A stretch of DNA of 64,000 nt. Source: Ricinus communis. Its lineage: Eukaryota; Streptophyta; Magnoliopsida; Malpighiales; Euphorbiaceae. Made by a program: the position numbers and the translations under genes. Where the stretch lies: the NCBI RefSeq assembly GCF_019578655.1, contig NC_063261.1, positions 10,486,446-10,550,445 of the forward strand, written 5' to 3'. Of this stretch, positions 1 to 12,402 are shown in pieces. Under the pieces are notes generated by a model that was given only the letters and a program-made list of their open reading frames with translations, had not been told where the DNA came from and made no database searches. Positions within the stretch are counted from its first letter, which is position 1. Each line of letters starts with the position of its first letter.

Positions 1-700
1 TCTACAATATCGCGCACCAGGGTGATGATGCCCCCTATCACTAAGGGTTGCAATGCACTATGTTTGATGCATGCCCTAAAATGAGTATGGAATTGTGCAT
101 GCCTAACAATGAAATGCCATAATGATTTCTTATGGGGCTAGGCACAATATTGTATTTTAAAACACTTTGTTCTACTTAGAAAAATAAATAGTGTTCGCTT
201 AAGCTTCTCTGGATTTCAAGCGTCCGAGAAATACTCCTACCACCATTCTTAAGCTTCTTATAACCACAAAACTTAACCATATATGTTCTGACCTTTGCTC
301 GACTTTCCACGCACTAACTTCAGTGCTCCTCATTAAGGCGATGCCTGATGAGATGATGAGGCAGTTCATGACACGACTGCAACTATGCTCTACACTAATT
401 CTGACTGATGGTGCCCACCATCGAAACAACAATCGAAGCATCCAAGGGTCAGCCTGCACCAATCACTTGAAGAAAATAGCACGAGTCTACCGCGCTTCAG
501 ATCTTGCTATCGCTACAACGCTCATTCTTAACACAGCATCAAAGACAAGCTCACAGAAAAGAATGACAAACTCTTTAACAGTGAAAGCTAAGATACTTGA
601 GTCAATGAAAACAGCAAGAGAGACTTGATCATAGCTCCGCAGTACCAAGAATCTTAACCTAGGTCGAAGGAAATATAAACCTAAGCTCTGATACCAACTT
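1..700 (-). mobile_element. Internal region (5' leader side) of a Ty3/gypsy-type element, cut by the window edge
   Basis: This stretch aligns by eye along its whole length with 28591-29275, the internal region next to the primer site of the complete element at 24694-32243; both begin TCTACAATAT and end in the same primer site. The element reads on the minus strand, so this is the part just downstream of its 5' LTR (701-6218), and the rest lies left of the window. The minus strand has an open frame of 87 codons at 199-462, but I see no gag zinc knuckle (CX2CX4HX4C) or other retroviral domain in it, and the matching region of the complete element is not clearly open. I treat it as non-coding leader or decayed gag-side sequence. 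Confidence 0.8.
685..696 (-). other. Primer binding site for initiator Met-tRNA
   Basis: The minus strand reads TGGTATCAGAGC, the standard plant LTR-retrotransposon primer site complementary to the 3' end of initiator methionine tRNA. It lies four bases (AAGT on the minus strand) inside the LTR edge at 701. It fixes the element's direction as minus and shows that 701-6218 is a 5' LTR, not a solo LTR. Confidence 0.9.
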
Positions 701-1937
701 TGTCACGACCCGATTTGTGGGCCCGTGACCGGCACTAGGGAATGGGTAGGCGTAAGGCCACCGAATCCCGTAGTAAGCTTGACACTCATTAACTTAATTA
801 CATCTCATCTAATATCACTGATGTCACAATTTCTTAACCATTAAACTCTACACATTTAATTCGGTCTACCAGAAGAATTAGGCAAGGCCCGAAACTACAA
901 TAATTTACAACTGACAAGTCTATTATTTCTACTGCGGAGAATCTAAGTTTTACAAGTTAACATACCAAACCAATTTTATCACCCGATGATGAATGAGTCG
1001 GGTTGCTAGGTAAGAGTCGCGGAAAGACTAACAATCATAGATCTGGAAAACAGTAAAATTGAGAATGTCAGTCTCGAGAGTGAGTTAAAATCATATATCC
1101 ACGGAAAAATAGTTACAAACACTTCAATAATACATTTATTTAATTTGAAATAAATACTAAGTCATGCAAAAATAAACGTGTCATGTCATGCTTAAATAAA
1201 ATAATTTTCACACACTACGAGACGGAGTACCTCAGTAGAACCCTAAGCCCAGCACTGGACATCTCGACTCTCTCTCATTCTAACAAAACTGGCGCCTAGA
1301 GAGCGAGGCTCGACCAGGTTCTTAACTCCAGTCTGGCCACTTAGGTTCCCAAATAAGCCGGCGCCTAGAGAGCAATGCTCGACTAGGGATCTTTACTCCG
1401 GCAACACACTCTACTAAGCCCAGCGAGCAATGCTCGACCAGGGCATGTCCTAGACTTTCATTTTTAAATTTACCAATTTACCCTCTTTCCATCACTCTCG
1501 GATTTATACTAGTGCACTAATCAAAATAATATATTCTACTGCCGTCCCATCCCGAGTCAACACAAAATTGATAAAATCATAATGCGGAAAAATAAAACAT
1601 ATATAAATAGTACATAACTAAATAATCAAAATATTAATCATTTAATCAAAGATATCGCGTAAAATATTAGCATGACACACTTAAGCAGATATATGACTTT
1701 AACTCACAGCTTTGACGACCTCCTAGCTCTACTCTGATGCCTTGGGTGGAGAGAGCCGAACTGACATATTATCTAATCACGGAAAACAATTAATCAATAA
1801 CGCTGAAACAATTGACAATTAACCCTAGGTCTAGATTCATAGGACTGAATGTCTAAAAATCTCGACTCGAAAGAATTCTACCGAAAATCCGGCAGAACCT
1901 CCCCTAAAATACGGACTTTTACCCCTTGTAAAACGGG

Positions 1938-1942
1938 TCCAA
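1938..1942. repeat. Target-site duplication TCCAA (left copy)
   Basis: TCCAA at 1938-1942 is repeated at 4654-4658, flanking solo LTR B exactly. Joining the flanks through one copy restores the sequence GGGTCCAAGACCTGCC, close to the matching place in other LTRs of the family. Confidence 0.93.
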
Positions 1943-4653
1943 TGTCACGACCCCACCCGTGGGCCCATGACCGGCACTAGGGAATGGGTAGGCTTAAGGC
2001 CACCGAAACCCGTAGTAAGCTTGACACTCACTGATTTAAACAAATCTCATCTCAAATTAATATTATTAAAGCCACAATTTATCTTAATAGTTACACTTTA
2101 CAAAATTACTTCGGTCTACTAGAAAAACTAGGCGAGACCCGAAGCTCAGAAAATTTACAACTGATACATTTACTATTACTACTGCGGAGAATCTAAGATT
2201 TACCAATTTACATACCAAATCAAATACATCACCCGATGATGAAGGAGTCAGGTTACTGAATAAGAGCCGCGAGAGGACTAACAATCACGAATATGAAAAA
2301 CAGTAAAAATGAGACTGTCAGTCTCGAGAGTGAGTTAAAATCATATATCTAAAACAGTTTCAAACATTTCAATATCACATTCATTTAATTTTAAAAATAA
2401 TTAATAAATCACACGAACCATACGTGTCATGTTAAGACATATGTGTCATGCCATGCTTAAACAAAAATTATTCCACATACAACGGGACGGAGTACTTCAG
2501 TATAACCCTAATCCCAACTCTAACATCTTGATTTATTTCAACACTTATGTCTCAACTAACCTCAACTCTAACATCTCAAACCTCTCATTCCAACAGATCG
2601 GGCGCCCCAGAGAGCAAAGCTCGACCAGTGGACCTTACTCCAACCGGCCACTTAATCCTCAAATTTTAGCCTTTCGGCTCTCTTATCCAATAAGACTGGC
2701 GCCCAGAGAGCTTAGCTCGACCAGGGACCTTACCTCCACCGGTCACTTAAATTTCCAAATAAGCGGACGCCCAGAGCAATGCTCGACCGTGGACCTTTAC
2801 TCCAAGCAACCATACTCTACTAAGCCCAGAGAGCGATGCTCGACCGTAAGGTAGTCCTAATCTTTCTTTCTTAAAATTTTTACCTCTTTACCCTTTCCCT
2901 ATCTCTCTCGGGATTATATTGGGACACTCATCCAACTCCTATGTTCTACCCGTCCCATCCCGAGTCATCATGCAATATTAAAATTGGTAATAAAGGAAAA
3001 CATATTTAAATAGTAATTAAAAGCATCACGAAAATAATGATAATAATTAAATGAAAAATTAAAATTGCAAATGAATAATCATGAGTAAATCAAATTTTAT
3101 GCATGAGACGTGCATAAGCGATATATGACTTTAACTCATAGGATTGGGCGACCTCTAGCTCGCCTCCGGTGCCTCGGTTGAGCGAGCCGAATGTATGATC
3201 ATCTAATCACGGAAAACAATTTATCAAAACTGAAACAATCGATCATTAATCCTAGGTCTAGACTCCTAGGACTGACTGCCTAAGAATCTCGACTCGAACT
3301 ACCGAAATTCAGTGAACCTTCCCTACAACACGAACATTACCCCCGTAAAATGGGTCCAGACCTCGCCGGAAAACACTCTAAATATCCAACAATTTAAACA
3401 ACGGAGTCGGGTCCCCAAACTTCACTATTTCCGACCCGCCACACAAAGCACAAAATACGAGGCAGGCAAACTGACAGACAATTATTTTTGACTCACAAAA
3501 TCATCAAATACTCAATATAATCCAATAGACACAATTAAACCAAGAATTCCAAAATTAACGGGCCAAAGATAATTACTGAGACGCTCGATCGCTCGGTCGA
3601 CTCGCCTCCGGCCACCGGAGTCCGATCGACGATCCGAACACACCATCGAACTCACAACGACGCGCTGAAGATGATCCCCGCTTCCGATTTTCCGATCTGA
3701 CACCCGATCATCCGGAGAGATTCGTGGACGATCTCGACCGTCGATTCGGAAACGAAGCCCGATCGCCACCAAACCGGTGCCATCCTCCGTCGGAGCTCGC
3801 CGGAAGAAAACCAGAAAACACGGCTGCCACCACATCGCTGAACTCTCCTCCGCCACTAAAACCGACGCTGCCGCCAAAAAGGAAGCTCTCCAAGGAGCCG
3901 ATCGCCACCGAGATCGCCGGAAGGCTGAACGGCTGAATAGCCACCTGCAACAAGACGCCGCTCCACGCCCCGAGTCGCACCGACGCTGACTCTCTCTTAC
4001 CAGACTCTCTCTCTCTCTCTACTTTCTCTCTCCCCGATTCCATTTCTTTCAATATCGACATTAGGCCCTCGAACTTTTTCTTACTACAATTTGGTCCCTC
4101 TACTTTCTTAATTACTTACAATTTCATCCCGCAGAATTCCAATTTGACCCCCAAACTTCTTTTTAGCCTTTCAATAAAGCCCTTAACTATTTAATTTGGG
4201 CCAAATTAGAATTACTGAAAATACACAATTACACAAATACCCCTGACCGACATATTTATTTACAAAAATACCAAACTCACAAATTTCCATTAAAACCCCA
4301 TAAAAATAACATTATACTTTCAATCCTTATTCCAAAATAAATTTCCAATTTAGTCCTAACACACAATTAAATTAAATAATCAATTTCCAACTTAAAATTT
4401 AATACTACTAATCAATTATAATACCAATTTTCCCAAAATTCTTTTATAAAAACATTCTTTATAATTTCTTCAAAAAATTTTCAATATATAATTTTACTTA
4501 TATAAATATGCATTTGGGAAAATTTTGAATAACCAAAATATAATCATTTCTCAAATAATTTACTTGAATAATTTCTTAAAATTTCAAACTAATTGGGTAT
4601 AGAAAATAACTCATTTATTAAATATATATAAACAAAAAATTCCGGGTGTTACA
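1943..4653 (-). mobile_element. LTR B: solo LTR nested in LTR A
   Basis: The left edge is TGTCACGACC and the right edge GGGTGTTACA, so on the minus strand it runs TGTAACACCC...GTGACA. It is 2711 bp long with a five-base duplication on each side, which makes it a solo LTR left by recombination between two LTRs of a full insertion. Order along the plus strand: the motif CCGGCACTAGGGAATGGGTAGG near the left end, about 70-bp tandem units at roughly 2595-2850, a GC-rich block at about 3570-3990, a TC microsatellite at about 4003-4030, then an AT-rich arm of about 600 bp. Minus-strand open frames at 3512-3877 and 3708-4061 lie in the GC-rich block and have no recognisable domain. Confidence 0.93.
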
Positions 4654-7600
4654 TCCAAGACCTGCCAAAAAACACTTCAAATATTCAACAATTCATTTTA
4701 ACGGGAGTCGGGTCCCCAAGACTTTCACTATTTTCCCGACTCCATCACACATCACAAAACACGATCTAAGACAAGCAGTCCCACAAATAAAATAATTTAA
4801 CACACAATATCGCTAATGCTCAACAAAATTCAATAAACATATAATTTACCAAGGAATTCTAAAATCAACGGGCCAAAGAAAATTACTGAGACGCTTGATC
4901 GCTCGATCGACTCGCCTCCAGCCGCCGGAGTTTGATCGACGATCCGAACACACCAATAGACTCGAAATGACGCGCTGATGACGATCCCCACTTCTGATCT
5001 TCCGATCGCCACGAAACCTGTGCCATTGCGAAGCTTAAGCTGAGGGGAGTCCGGATATGTCCTCTGATCATCCATCCATCGCCGGAGCTCATCGGAAAAA
5101 CCAGAAAACATTGGCTACCCCTAACTTTTCACTTCGCCGGATCTTGCAATTCCGGCAGCCTCAAGGGGTGGCGATGGTCGGAAAAGAAAGCCTCGGAGAT
5201 GCTGATCATTTTGAGCTCAGAATCGCCGGCAACGGCTGCCGAAAACTCCATGAATGTCGGCAAGGCAACTGCCTCTCCCATTTCACGCTTGCCGACGCCG
5301 TTCACTGCCGCTCCCGCCACTAGCTTCCTCGCCGACGCCAGTAGCACCTTTTGCCGCCATCACCGCACCACAGACGGGCCTCCACCGCTGCCGCCACCGA
5401 AGGCTGACGCCCCCTCTCTCCTCCTCTTCTTCCTTTTCTTCTTCTTCTTTTCTTTCTTTTCTTTTCTTCTCCATTTCGATAATTGGTCCCTGAACTTTTC
5501 TTCCTTACCATTTAGTCCCTCAATTTTTTTAATTACAACAATTTCGTCTTGTAAAAATTCTAATTAACCCTTAAACTTTTCTTTAGCTTTTCAATTAAGC
5601 CCCTAACTATTTAATTTGGGCCAAATTAGAATTATTGAAAATATACAATTACATATTTACCCTTACTTTTAAATGTAAAATTACCAAAAACTCCTTGCCG
5701 ACATATTTAATTACAAAAATACCAAACATACAAATTTTCATTAAAACCCCATATTAATAAAATTATACTTTTAATCCTTATCCCAAAATAAATTTCCAAT
5801 TTAGTCCTAACACACAATTAATTTAATTAATCAATTTGCTAAATATTTTCCAATTTAAAATTTAATACCGCTAGCTAATTAAAATGCCATTTTCCCAATA
5901 ACTCTTTTATAAAATATCCTTTACAAATTCTTCCATAACTCTCAATTATAGAATTTAATTTATATATATTCATTTGGGGGAAAATTTGATTAACCAAAAA
6001 TATAATTTATTTCTCATAGAATTTACTTAATTAATTCCTTGAAAATCAAACTAATAGGATATAGAAAATAACTCTATTATTTGTCTAGCATTAAAATTTC
6101 CATTTAAATCATTCAAATTTAAACCAAGTAAAATAAAGTAAGATTTTGTTTAAATAAAAACTCATTTATTAATTATTATTAATGTTTTCATTATCAAAGG
6201 AAAATTCCAGGTATTACATAACCCATTTAAGGGGTTCTTTTCTCATACTCATAAATATACCAAAATTACGGGGTTATTTTCTCCATTGATAAATATCCCC
6301 GTTATACGGCGTTGTTTTCTCATATTCATAAATATACACGTTTTACGGGATTATTTCCTGATATGGATAAATATACCACTTTTACAGGATTGTTTTCTCA
6401 TATTAAATTATAAGCACTATTATGGGTTTTTTCTTCAATTTCATAAATATACACGTTTTACAGGGTTATTTTCTTATATCGAAACATATACCTCTTTACG
6501 GGGTTGTTTTCTCATATTCTAAAATTAAACAATTTAAGGGGTTGTTTTCTGATATTCACAAATATACCAAAATTATGGGGTAATTTTCTCCGATTCATAA
6601 ATATCCTCATATTACGGGGTTGTTTTCTCATACTAAAAAATTTACCCCTTTTACGAGATGATAATTACACTATTTTTACGAGGTTGTTTTCTCAGATTCA
6701 TAAATATACACGTTTTACAGGGCTATTTTCTTATATTTATAAAAATACCATTTTTATAAGGTCATTTTTTGATATTAAATTATTATCACTATTATGGGGT
6801 TGTTTTCTCAAATTCATAAATATACACGTTTTATGGGGTTATTTTTTATATTGACAGATATATCCTTTTTATGGAGTTATTTTCTCATATTCTAAAATTA
6901 CCCCGTCTAAGGGGTTGTTTTCTCATACTCACAAATATACCAAAATTATTGGATTATTTTCTCCGATTGATAAATATCCCCGTATTACGGGGTTGTTTTG
7001 TCATATTAAAAAATTTACTCCTTCTACAAGGTTGTTTTCTCAGACTCGCAATTACACTACTTTTACGGGTTTGTTTCTCAGATTCATAAATATATATGTT
7101 TTACGGGGTTATTTTCTAATATTTATAAATATAGCACTCTTACGAGGTCGTTTTCTCATATTAAATTATTAGCAATATTATGGGGTTGTTTTGTCAAATT
7201 CATAAATATACAAGTTTTACCGAGTTATTTTCTTATATTGACAAATATACCCTTTTTACAAGATTGTTTTCTCATATTCTAAAATTAACCCATTTAAGGA
7301 GTTGTTTTCTTATACTCATAAATATACCAAAATTACTAGGTTATTTTCTCTGATTGATAAATATCCCCATATTACGGGGTTGTTTTCTAATATGTATAAA
7401 TATATCGCTATTACGGGATTGTTTCTCATATTAAAAAATTTACTTGTTCTACGAAGCTGTTTTCTCAGTCTCGCAATTACACTACTTTTACGGGTTGTTT
7501 TCTCATATTCATAAATATACAACTTTTACAGACTCGATTTCTCATATTAAATTATTAGCACAATTATGGGATTATTTTCTAAAATTCATAAATATACACG

Positions 7601-10600
7601 TTTTACGTGGTTATTTTCTATATCGACAAGTATACCCCTTTTATGGGGTTGTTTTCTCATATTCTAAAATTACCCATTTAAGGGGTTGTTTTCTCATAAT
7701 CACAAATATACCAAAATTACGGGGTTATTTTCTCCGATTGATAAATATCACCATCTTACGTGGTTGTCTTCTAATATTTATAAATATACCCCGCTTACGG
7801 GGCTCTCTTCTCATATTAAAAAGTTTACCTCTTCTACGAGGCTATCTTCTTAGACTCGCAATTGCACTACTTTAACGGGGTTGTTTTCCCAGATTGACAA
7901 ATATACCTTCTTTTATGGGGTTATTTTCTCATATTATAAAATTAACATATTTAAGGGGTTGTTTTCTCATACTCACAAATATAGCACAATTATGGAGTTA
8001 TTTTCTCCGATTGAAAAATATCCCCGTATTATGAGGTTGTTTTCTAATATTTATAAATATATCCCCTTACGGGGTTGTTTTCTCATGTTAAAAAATTTAC
8101 CCCTTCTACGAGGTTGTTTTCTCAAACTCACAATTGCACTACTTTTGCAAAATTATTTTCTTAGACTCATAAATATACACGTTTTACGGGGTTATTTTCT
8201 TATATTGATTAATATACCACTTTTACGGGATCGTTTTCTCATATTAAATTATTAGCACTATTATCGAGTTATTTTCTCAAATTCATAAATATACACGTTT
8301 TACAGGGTTATTTTTGTTTTCTCGTACTTACAAATATACCAAAATTACGAGGTTATTTTCTCCGATTAGTAAATTTTTCCGTATTACGGGGTTGTTTTCT
8401 CATATTAGAAATTTACTCTTTCTACAGACTGTTTTTTCATACTCGCAATTACACTACTTTTACGGGGTTGTTTTCTCAGATTCATAAATATACATATTTT
8501 ACGGGGTTGTTTTCTCAGATTGATAAATATACCACTTTTACGGGGTCGTTTTCTCATATTAAATTATTAGCACTATTATGTGGTTGTTTTCTCAAATTCA
8601 TAAATCTACACATTTTACGGGATTATTTTCTTATATGGAAGAAGATACCCCTTTCATAGGGTTATTTTCTCATATTATAAAATTAACCCATTTAAGGGGT
8701 TGTTTTCTTTCCTCACAAATATACCACAATTACGGTGTTATTTTCTCGTAGTCATAAATATCCCCGTATTACGGGGTTGTTTCACATATGAAAAATTTAC
8801 CCCTTCTATGAGGCTGTTTTCTCATATTAAAAAATTTACCCGTTCTATGAGGCTGTTTTCTTAGACTCGCAATTACACTACTTTTACGGGGTTGTTTTCT
8901 CATATTCATAAATATACACATTTTACGGGGTTATTTTCTTATATTGATAAATATACCACTTTTACAGAGTCGTTTTCTCTTACTAAATTATTAGCACTAT
9001 TATGGGGTTGTTTTCTCAAATTTATAAATCTACACATTTTACGGGATTATTTTTTATATTGACAATATACCCCTTTACGGGGTTGTTTCTTTATATTATA
9101 AAATTAACCCATTTTTGAGTTTTTTTTCGTATACTCACAAATACACCACAGTTATGGGATTATTTCCTCAGATTCATAAATATCCCCGTATTACGGGGTT
9201 GTTTTCACATATTAAAAAATTTAACCCTTCTTCGAGGTTGTTTTCTCATATTAAAAAATTTACTTGTTCTACGAAGCTGTTTTCTTAGACTCGCAATTAC
9301 ACTACTATTACGGGGTTGTTTTCTCAAATTCATAAGTATACACGTTTTACGGGGTTATTTTCTTATATTGATAAATATACCACTTTTACGGGGTCATTTT
9401 CTCATATTAAATTATTAGCACTATTATGGGGTTGTTTTCTCAAATTCATAAATATACACGTTTTACGGAGTTATTTTCTTATATTGACAAATATACCCCT
9501 TTACGGTTGTTTTCTCATATTATAAAATTAACCCATTTTAGGGGTTGTTTTCTCATACTCACAAATATACTAAAATTACGAGGTTATTTTCTCCAATTGA
9601 TAAATATCCCCGTATTACGGGGTTGTTTTCTAATATTTATAAATATATCCCTCTTTAGGGGTTGTTTTCTCAAATTATAAAATTTATGTCTTCTACTAGA
9701 TTATTTTCTCATATTAAAAAATTTACCCATTCTACGAGGATATTTTCTCAGACTCGCAACGGGTTTGTTTTCTTAGATTTATAAATATACATGCGTTACG
9801 AGGTTATTTCCTGATATTGATAAATGTATCACTTTTACGGGATCATTTTCTCATATAAAATTATTACCACTATTATGGAGTTGTTTTGTCAAATTTTTAA
9901 ATATACACGTTTTACGAGCTTATTTTCTTATATCGACAACTATACCCCTTTTACGGAGTTATTTTCTCATATTATAAAATTAAGCCATTTAAGGTGTTGT
10001 TTTCTCATACTCACAAATATACCAAAATATCGGGGTTATTTTCTCTGATTGATAAATGTCCCCATATTACGTGGTTGTTTTCTCATTTTAAAAATTTACC
10101 CCTTCTACGAGACTGTTTTCTCATACTCGCAATTACACTACTTTTACGGGGTTGTTTCCTCAGATTCATATATATAGACGTTTTACGAGGTTATTTTCTT
10201 ATATTGATAAATATAGCACTTTTCGGGGTCATTTTCTCATATTAAACTATTAGTACTATTATGAGGTTGTTTTCTCAAATTCATAAATATACACATTTTA
10301 TAAGGTTATTTTCTTATATTGACAAATATACCCCTTTTACGAGGTTGTTTTTTCATATTACAAAATTAACCCATTTTAGGGATGTTTTCTCATACTCACA
10401 AATATACTGCAGTCACGGGGTTATTTTCTCATATTCATAAATATTCCCATATTAAGGGGTTGTTTCACATATTAAAAAATTTACCCCTTGTACGAGGTTG
10501 TTTTCTCATATTAAAAATTTTACTTGTTCTACGAAGCTATTTTCTCAGTCTCGCAATTACACTACTATTACGGGGTTGTTTTCTCATATTCATAAATATA

Positions 10601-11645
10601 TAAGTTTTACGGGGTTATTTTCTTATATTGATCAATATACCACTTTTACAGGGTCATTTTCTCATACTAAATTATTAGCACTATTATGGGGTTGTTTTCT
10701 CAAATTCATAATTATGCACGTTTTACGGGGTTAATTTCTTATATTAACAAATATACCCCTTTTACGGGATTCTTTTCTCATAATATAAAATTAACCCATT
10801 TTAGGGGTTGTTTTCTCATACTCACAAATATACTAAAATTACGAGGTTATTTTCTTATATTGATAAATATCATCGTATTACGGGGTTGTTTTGTCATATT
10901 CAAAAATTTACCTCTTCTACGAGGCTGCTTTCTCAGACTCGCAATTACACAACTTTTACGGAGTTATTTTCTAAGATTCATAAATATACAGGTTTTACCT
11001 AATTATATTCTTATATTGATAAATATACCACTTTTATAGGGTTATTTTCTCATATTAAATTATTAGCACTATTATGGGGTTGTTTTCTCAAATTCATAAA
11101 TATACACGTTTACAGGGTTATTTTCCTATATTGATAAATACACCACTTTTACAAGGTCGTTTTCTCATATTAAATTATTAGCACTATTATGGGTTTGTAT
11201 TCTCAAATTCATAAATATACACGCTTTATGGGATTATTTTCTTATATCGACAAATATAACAATTTTACGGGGTTGTCTTCTCATATTATAAAATTACCCT
11301 ATTTAAGTGGTTGTTTTCTCATACTCACAAATATACCAAAGTTAGGGGTTTATTTTCTTTGATTTATAAATATCCCGACAGGCTGTTTTCTAATATTTAT
11401 AAATATACCCCTATTACGGGGTTGTTTTCTCGTATTAAAAATTTACCCCTTCTACGAGGCTGTTCTCTCAGACTCGCAATTACACTACATTTACAGGGTT
11501 ATTTTCTTTTATTGATAAATATACTACTTTTACGGGATCGTTTTCTCATATTAAATTATTAGCACTTCAGGTTATTATTTAAAATTCATAAATATTCACA
11601 TTTTACATGGTTATTTTCTTCTCATATTATATAATTAACCCATTT

Positions 11646-12072
11646 AAGGGGCTGTTTTCTCATACTCACCAATATACCATAATTACGGGGTCATTGCCTT
11701 AGATTCATAAATATCCCCGTATTACGGGGTTGTTTTCATATATTAAAAAATTTACCCCTTCTACTAGATTATTTTCTCATATTAAAAAATTTACCCGTTC
11801 TACGAGAATGTTTTCTTAGACTCGCAATTACGCTTCTTTTACGGGGTTGTTTTCTCAGATTCATAAATATACACATTTTACGAGGTTATTTTCTTATATT
11901 GATAAATATACCACTATTACGGGGTCGTTCTCTCATATTACATTATTAGCACTATTATGAGGTTATTTTCTCAAATTCATAAATATACACATTTTACGGG
12001 GTTATTTTCTTATACTGACAAATATACCCATTTTACGAGGTTGTTTTCTCATATTATAAAATTAACCCATTT
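11646..12072 (+). repeat. Reference copy of the 427-bp higher-order repeat (version B)
   Basis: This copy has eleven consecutive units and measures exactly nine 39-mers plus two 38-mers. In this version unit 1 ends CCATAATT, unit 2 has GATTCATAAATATCCCCGTA, and the type 3 unit is replaced by a second type-4 unit ending TTTACCCGTTCT. The other version (A) keeps type 3 and has GATTGATAAATATCC in unit 2; 55062-55450 is a good example, running units 1 to 10 before an inversion. Confidence 0.85.
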
Positions 12073-12397
12073 AAGAGGGTGTTTTCTCATACTCACAAAT
12101 ATATCAAAATTATGAGGTTATTTTCTCTGATTGATAAATATCCCCGTATTATGGGGTTGTTTTCTCATATTAAAAAATTTACCCCTTCTACGAGGCTGTT
12201 TTCTCAGACTCGCAATTACACTACTTTTGTGGGATTGTTTTCTGAGATTTATAAATATACATGTTTTACGGAGTTATTTTCTTATATTGATAAATATACC
12301 ACTATTACGGGCCGTTTTCTCATATTAAATTATTAGCGCTATTATGGAGTTGTATTCTCAAATTCACAAATATACACATTTTACGGTGTTATTTTCT

Positions 12398-12402
12398 TAA
12401 AT
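12398..12402. repeat. Target-site duplication TAAAT (left copy)
   Basis: TAAAT at 12398-12402 is repeated at 15367-15371, on both sides of solo LTR C, in satellite sequence. Confidence 0.9.

Larger units (their letters stand above)
701..6218 (-). mobile_element. LTR A: 5' LTR of a minus-strand element, split by nested solo LTR B
   Basis: On the minus strand the LTR starts TGTAATACCTGG (right edge, 6218) and ends GTCGTGACA (left edge, 701), next to the primer site. It is in two parts, 701-1942 and 4659-6218, about 2.8 kb once the nested LTR and one TSD copy are removed. The right edge enters the satellite directly, where the five bases TAACC (6219-6223) should be one copy of its target duplication; the other lies outside the window. 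The middle is GC-rich (about 4860-5400) and ends in a long pyrimidine tract (about 5415-5475). This tract differs from the TCTCTCT tract of most other copies and is shared with the truncated LTR at 55727-58256, so the two look like one subfamily. Confidence 0.88.
6219..12402 (+). repeat. Satellite block 1: 39-bp units in 427-bp higher-order repeats, forward
   Basis: About 6.2 kb of uninterrupted tandem repeat. Each unit is 39 bp (types 8 and 11 are 38 bp), with a conserved first half ACGGGGTTRTTTTCT and a variable second half. The ordered types are recognised by their variable halves: 1 CTCACAAATATACCAAAATT, 2 GATTGATAAATATCCCCGTA, 3 ATTTATAAATATACCCCTCT, 4 TTAAAAAATTTACCCCTTCT, 5 GACTCGCAATTACACTACTT, 6 CAGATTCATAAATATACACG, 7 ATTGATAAATATACCACTTT, 8 TTAAATTATTAGCACTATT, 9 CAAATTCATAAATATACACG, 10 ATTGACAAATATACCCCTTT, 11 TTATAAAATTAACCCATTT. 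The type-11/type-1 boundary recurs about 15 times, at 270-500 bp spacing and repeatedly close to 425 bp, so many copies have lost units. Open frames here are by-products of a period divisible by three; no gene is supported. Confidence 0.95.

Noticed and set aside
199..462. 87-codon minus-strand frame as a gag remnant
   Set aside because: No gag motif is visible, and the matching region in element E is not preserved as a frame.
685..700. Part of a tRNA gene (GCTCTGATACCA)
   Set aside because: Only the primer-site complement is present, next to an LTR edge; no cloverleaf sequence surrounds it.
6219..6600. GGGGTT in each unit as ciliate-type telomere repeat or G-quadruplex array
   Set aside because: There is one G-run per 39 bp, too far apart for ordinary quadruplex loops, and no tandem GGGGTT repeat exists.
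6219..12402. CRISPR-like array: conserved about 19-base halves alternating with variable about 20-base halves
   Set aside because: The variable halves are not unique spacers. They are eleven types repeating in fixed order, and the surroundings are plant retrotransposons.
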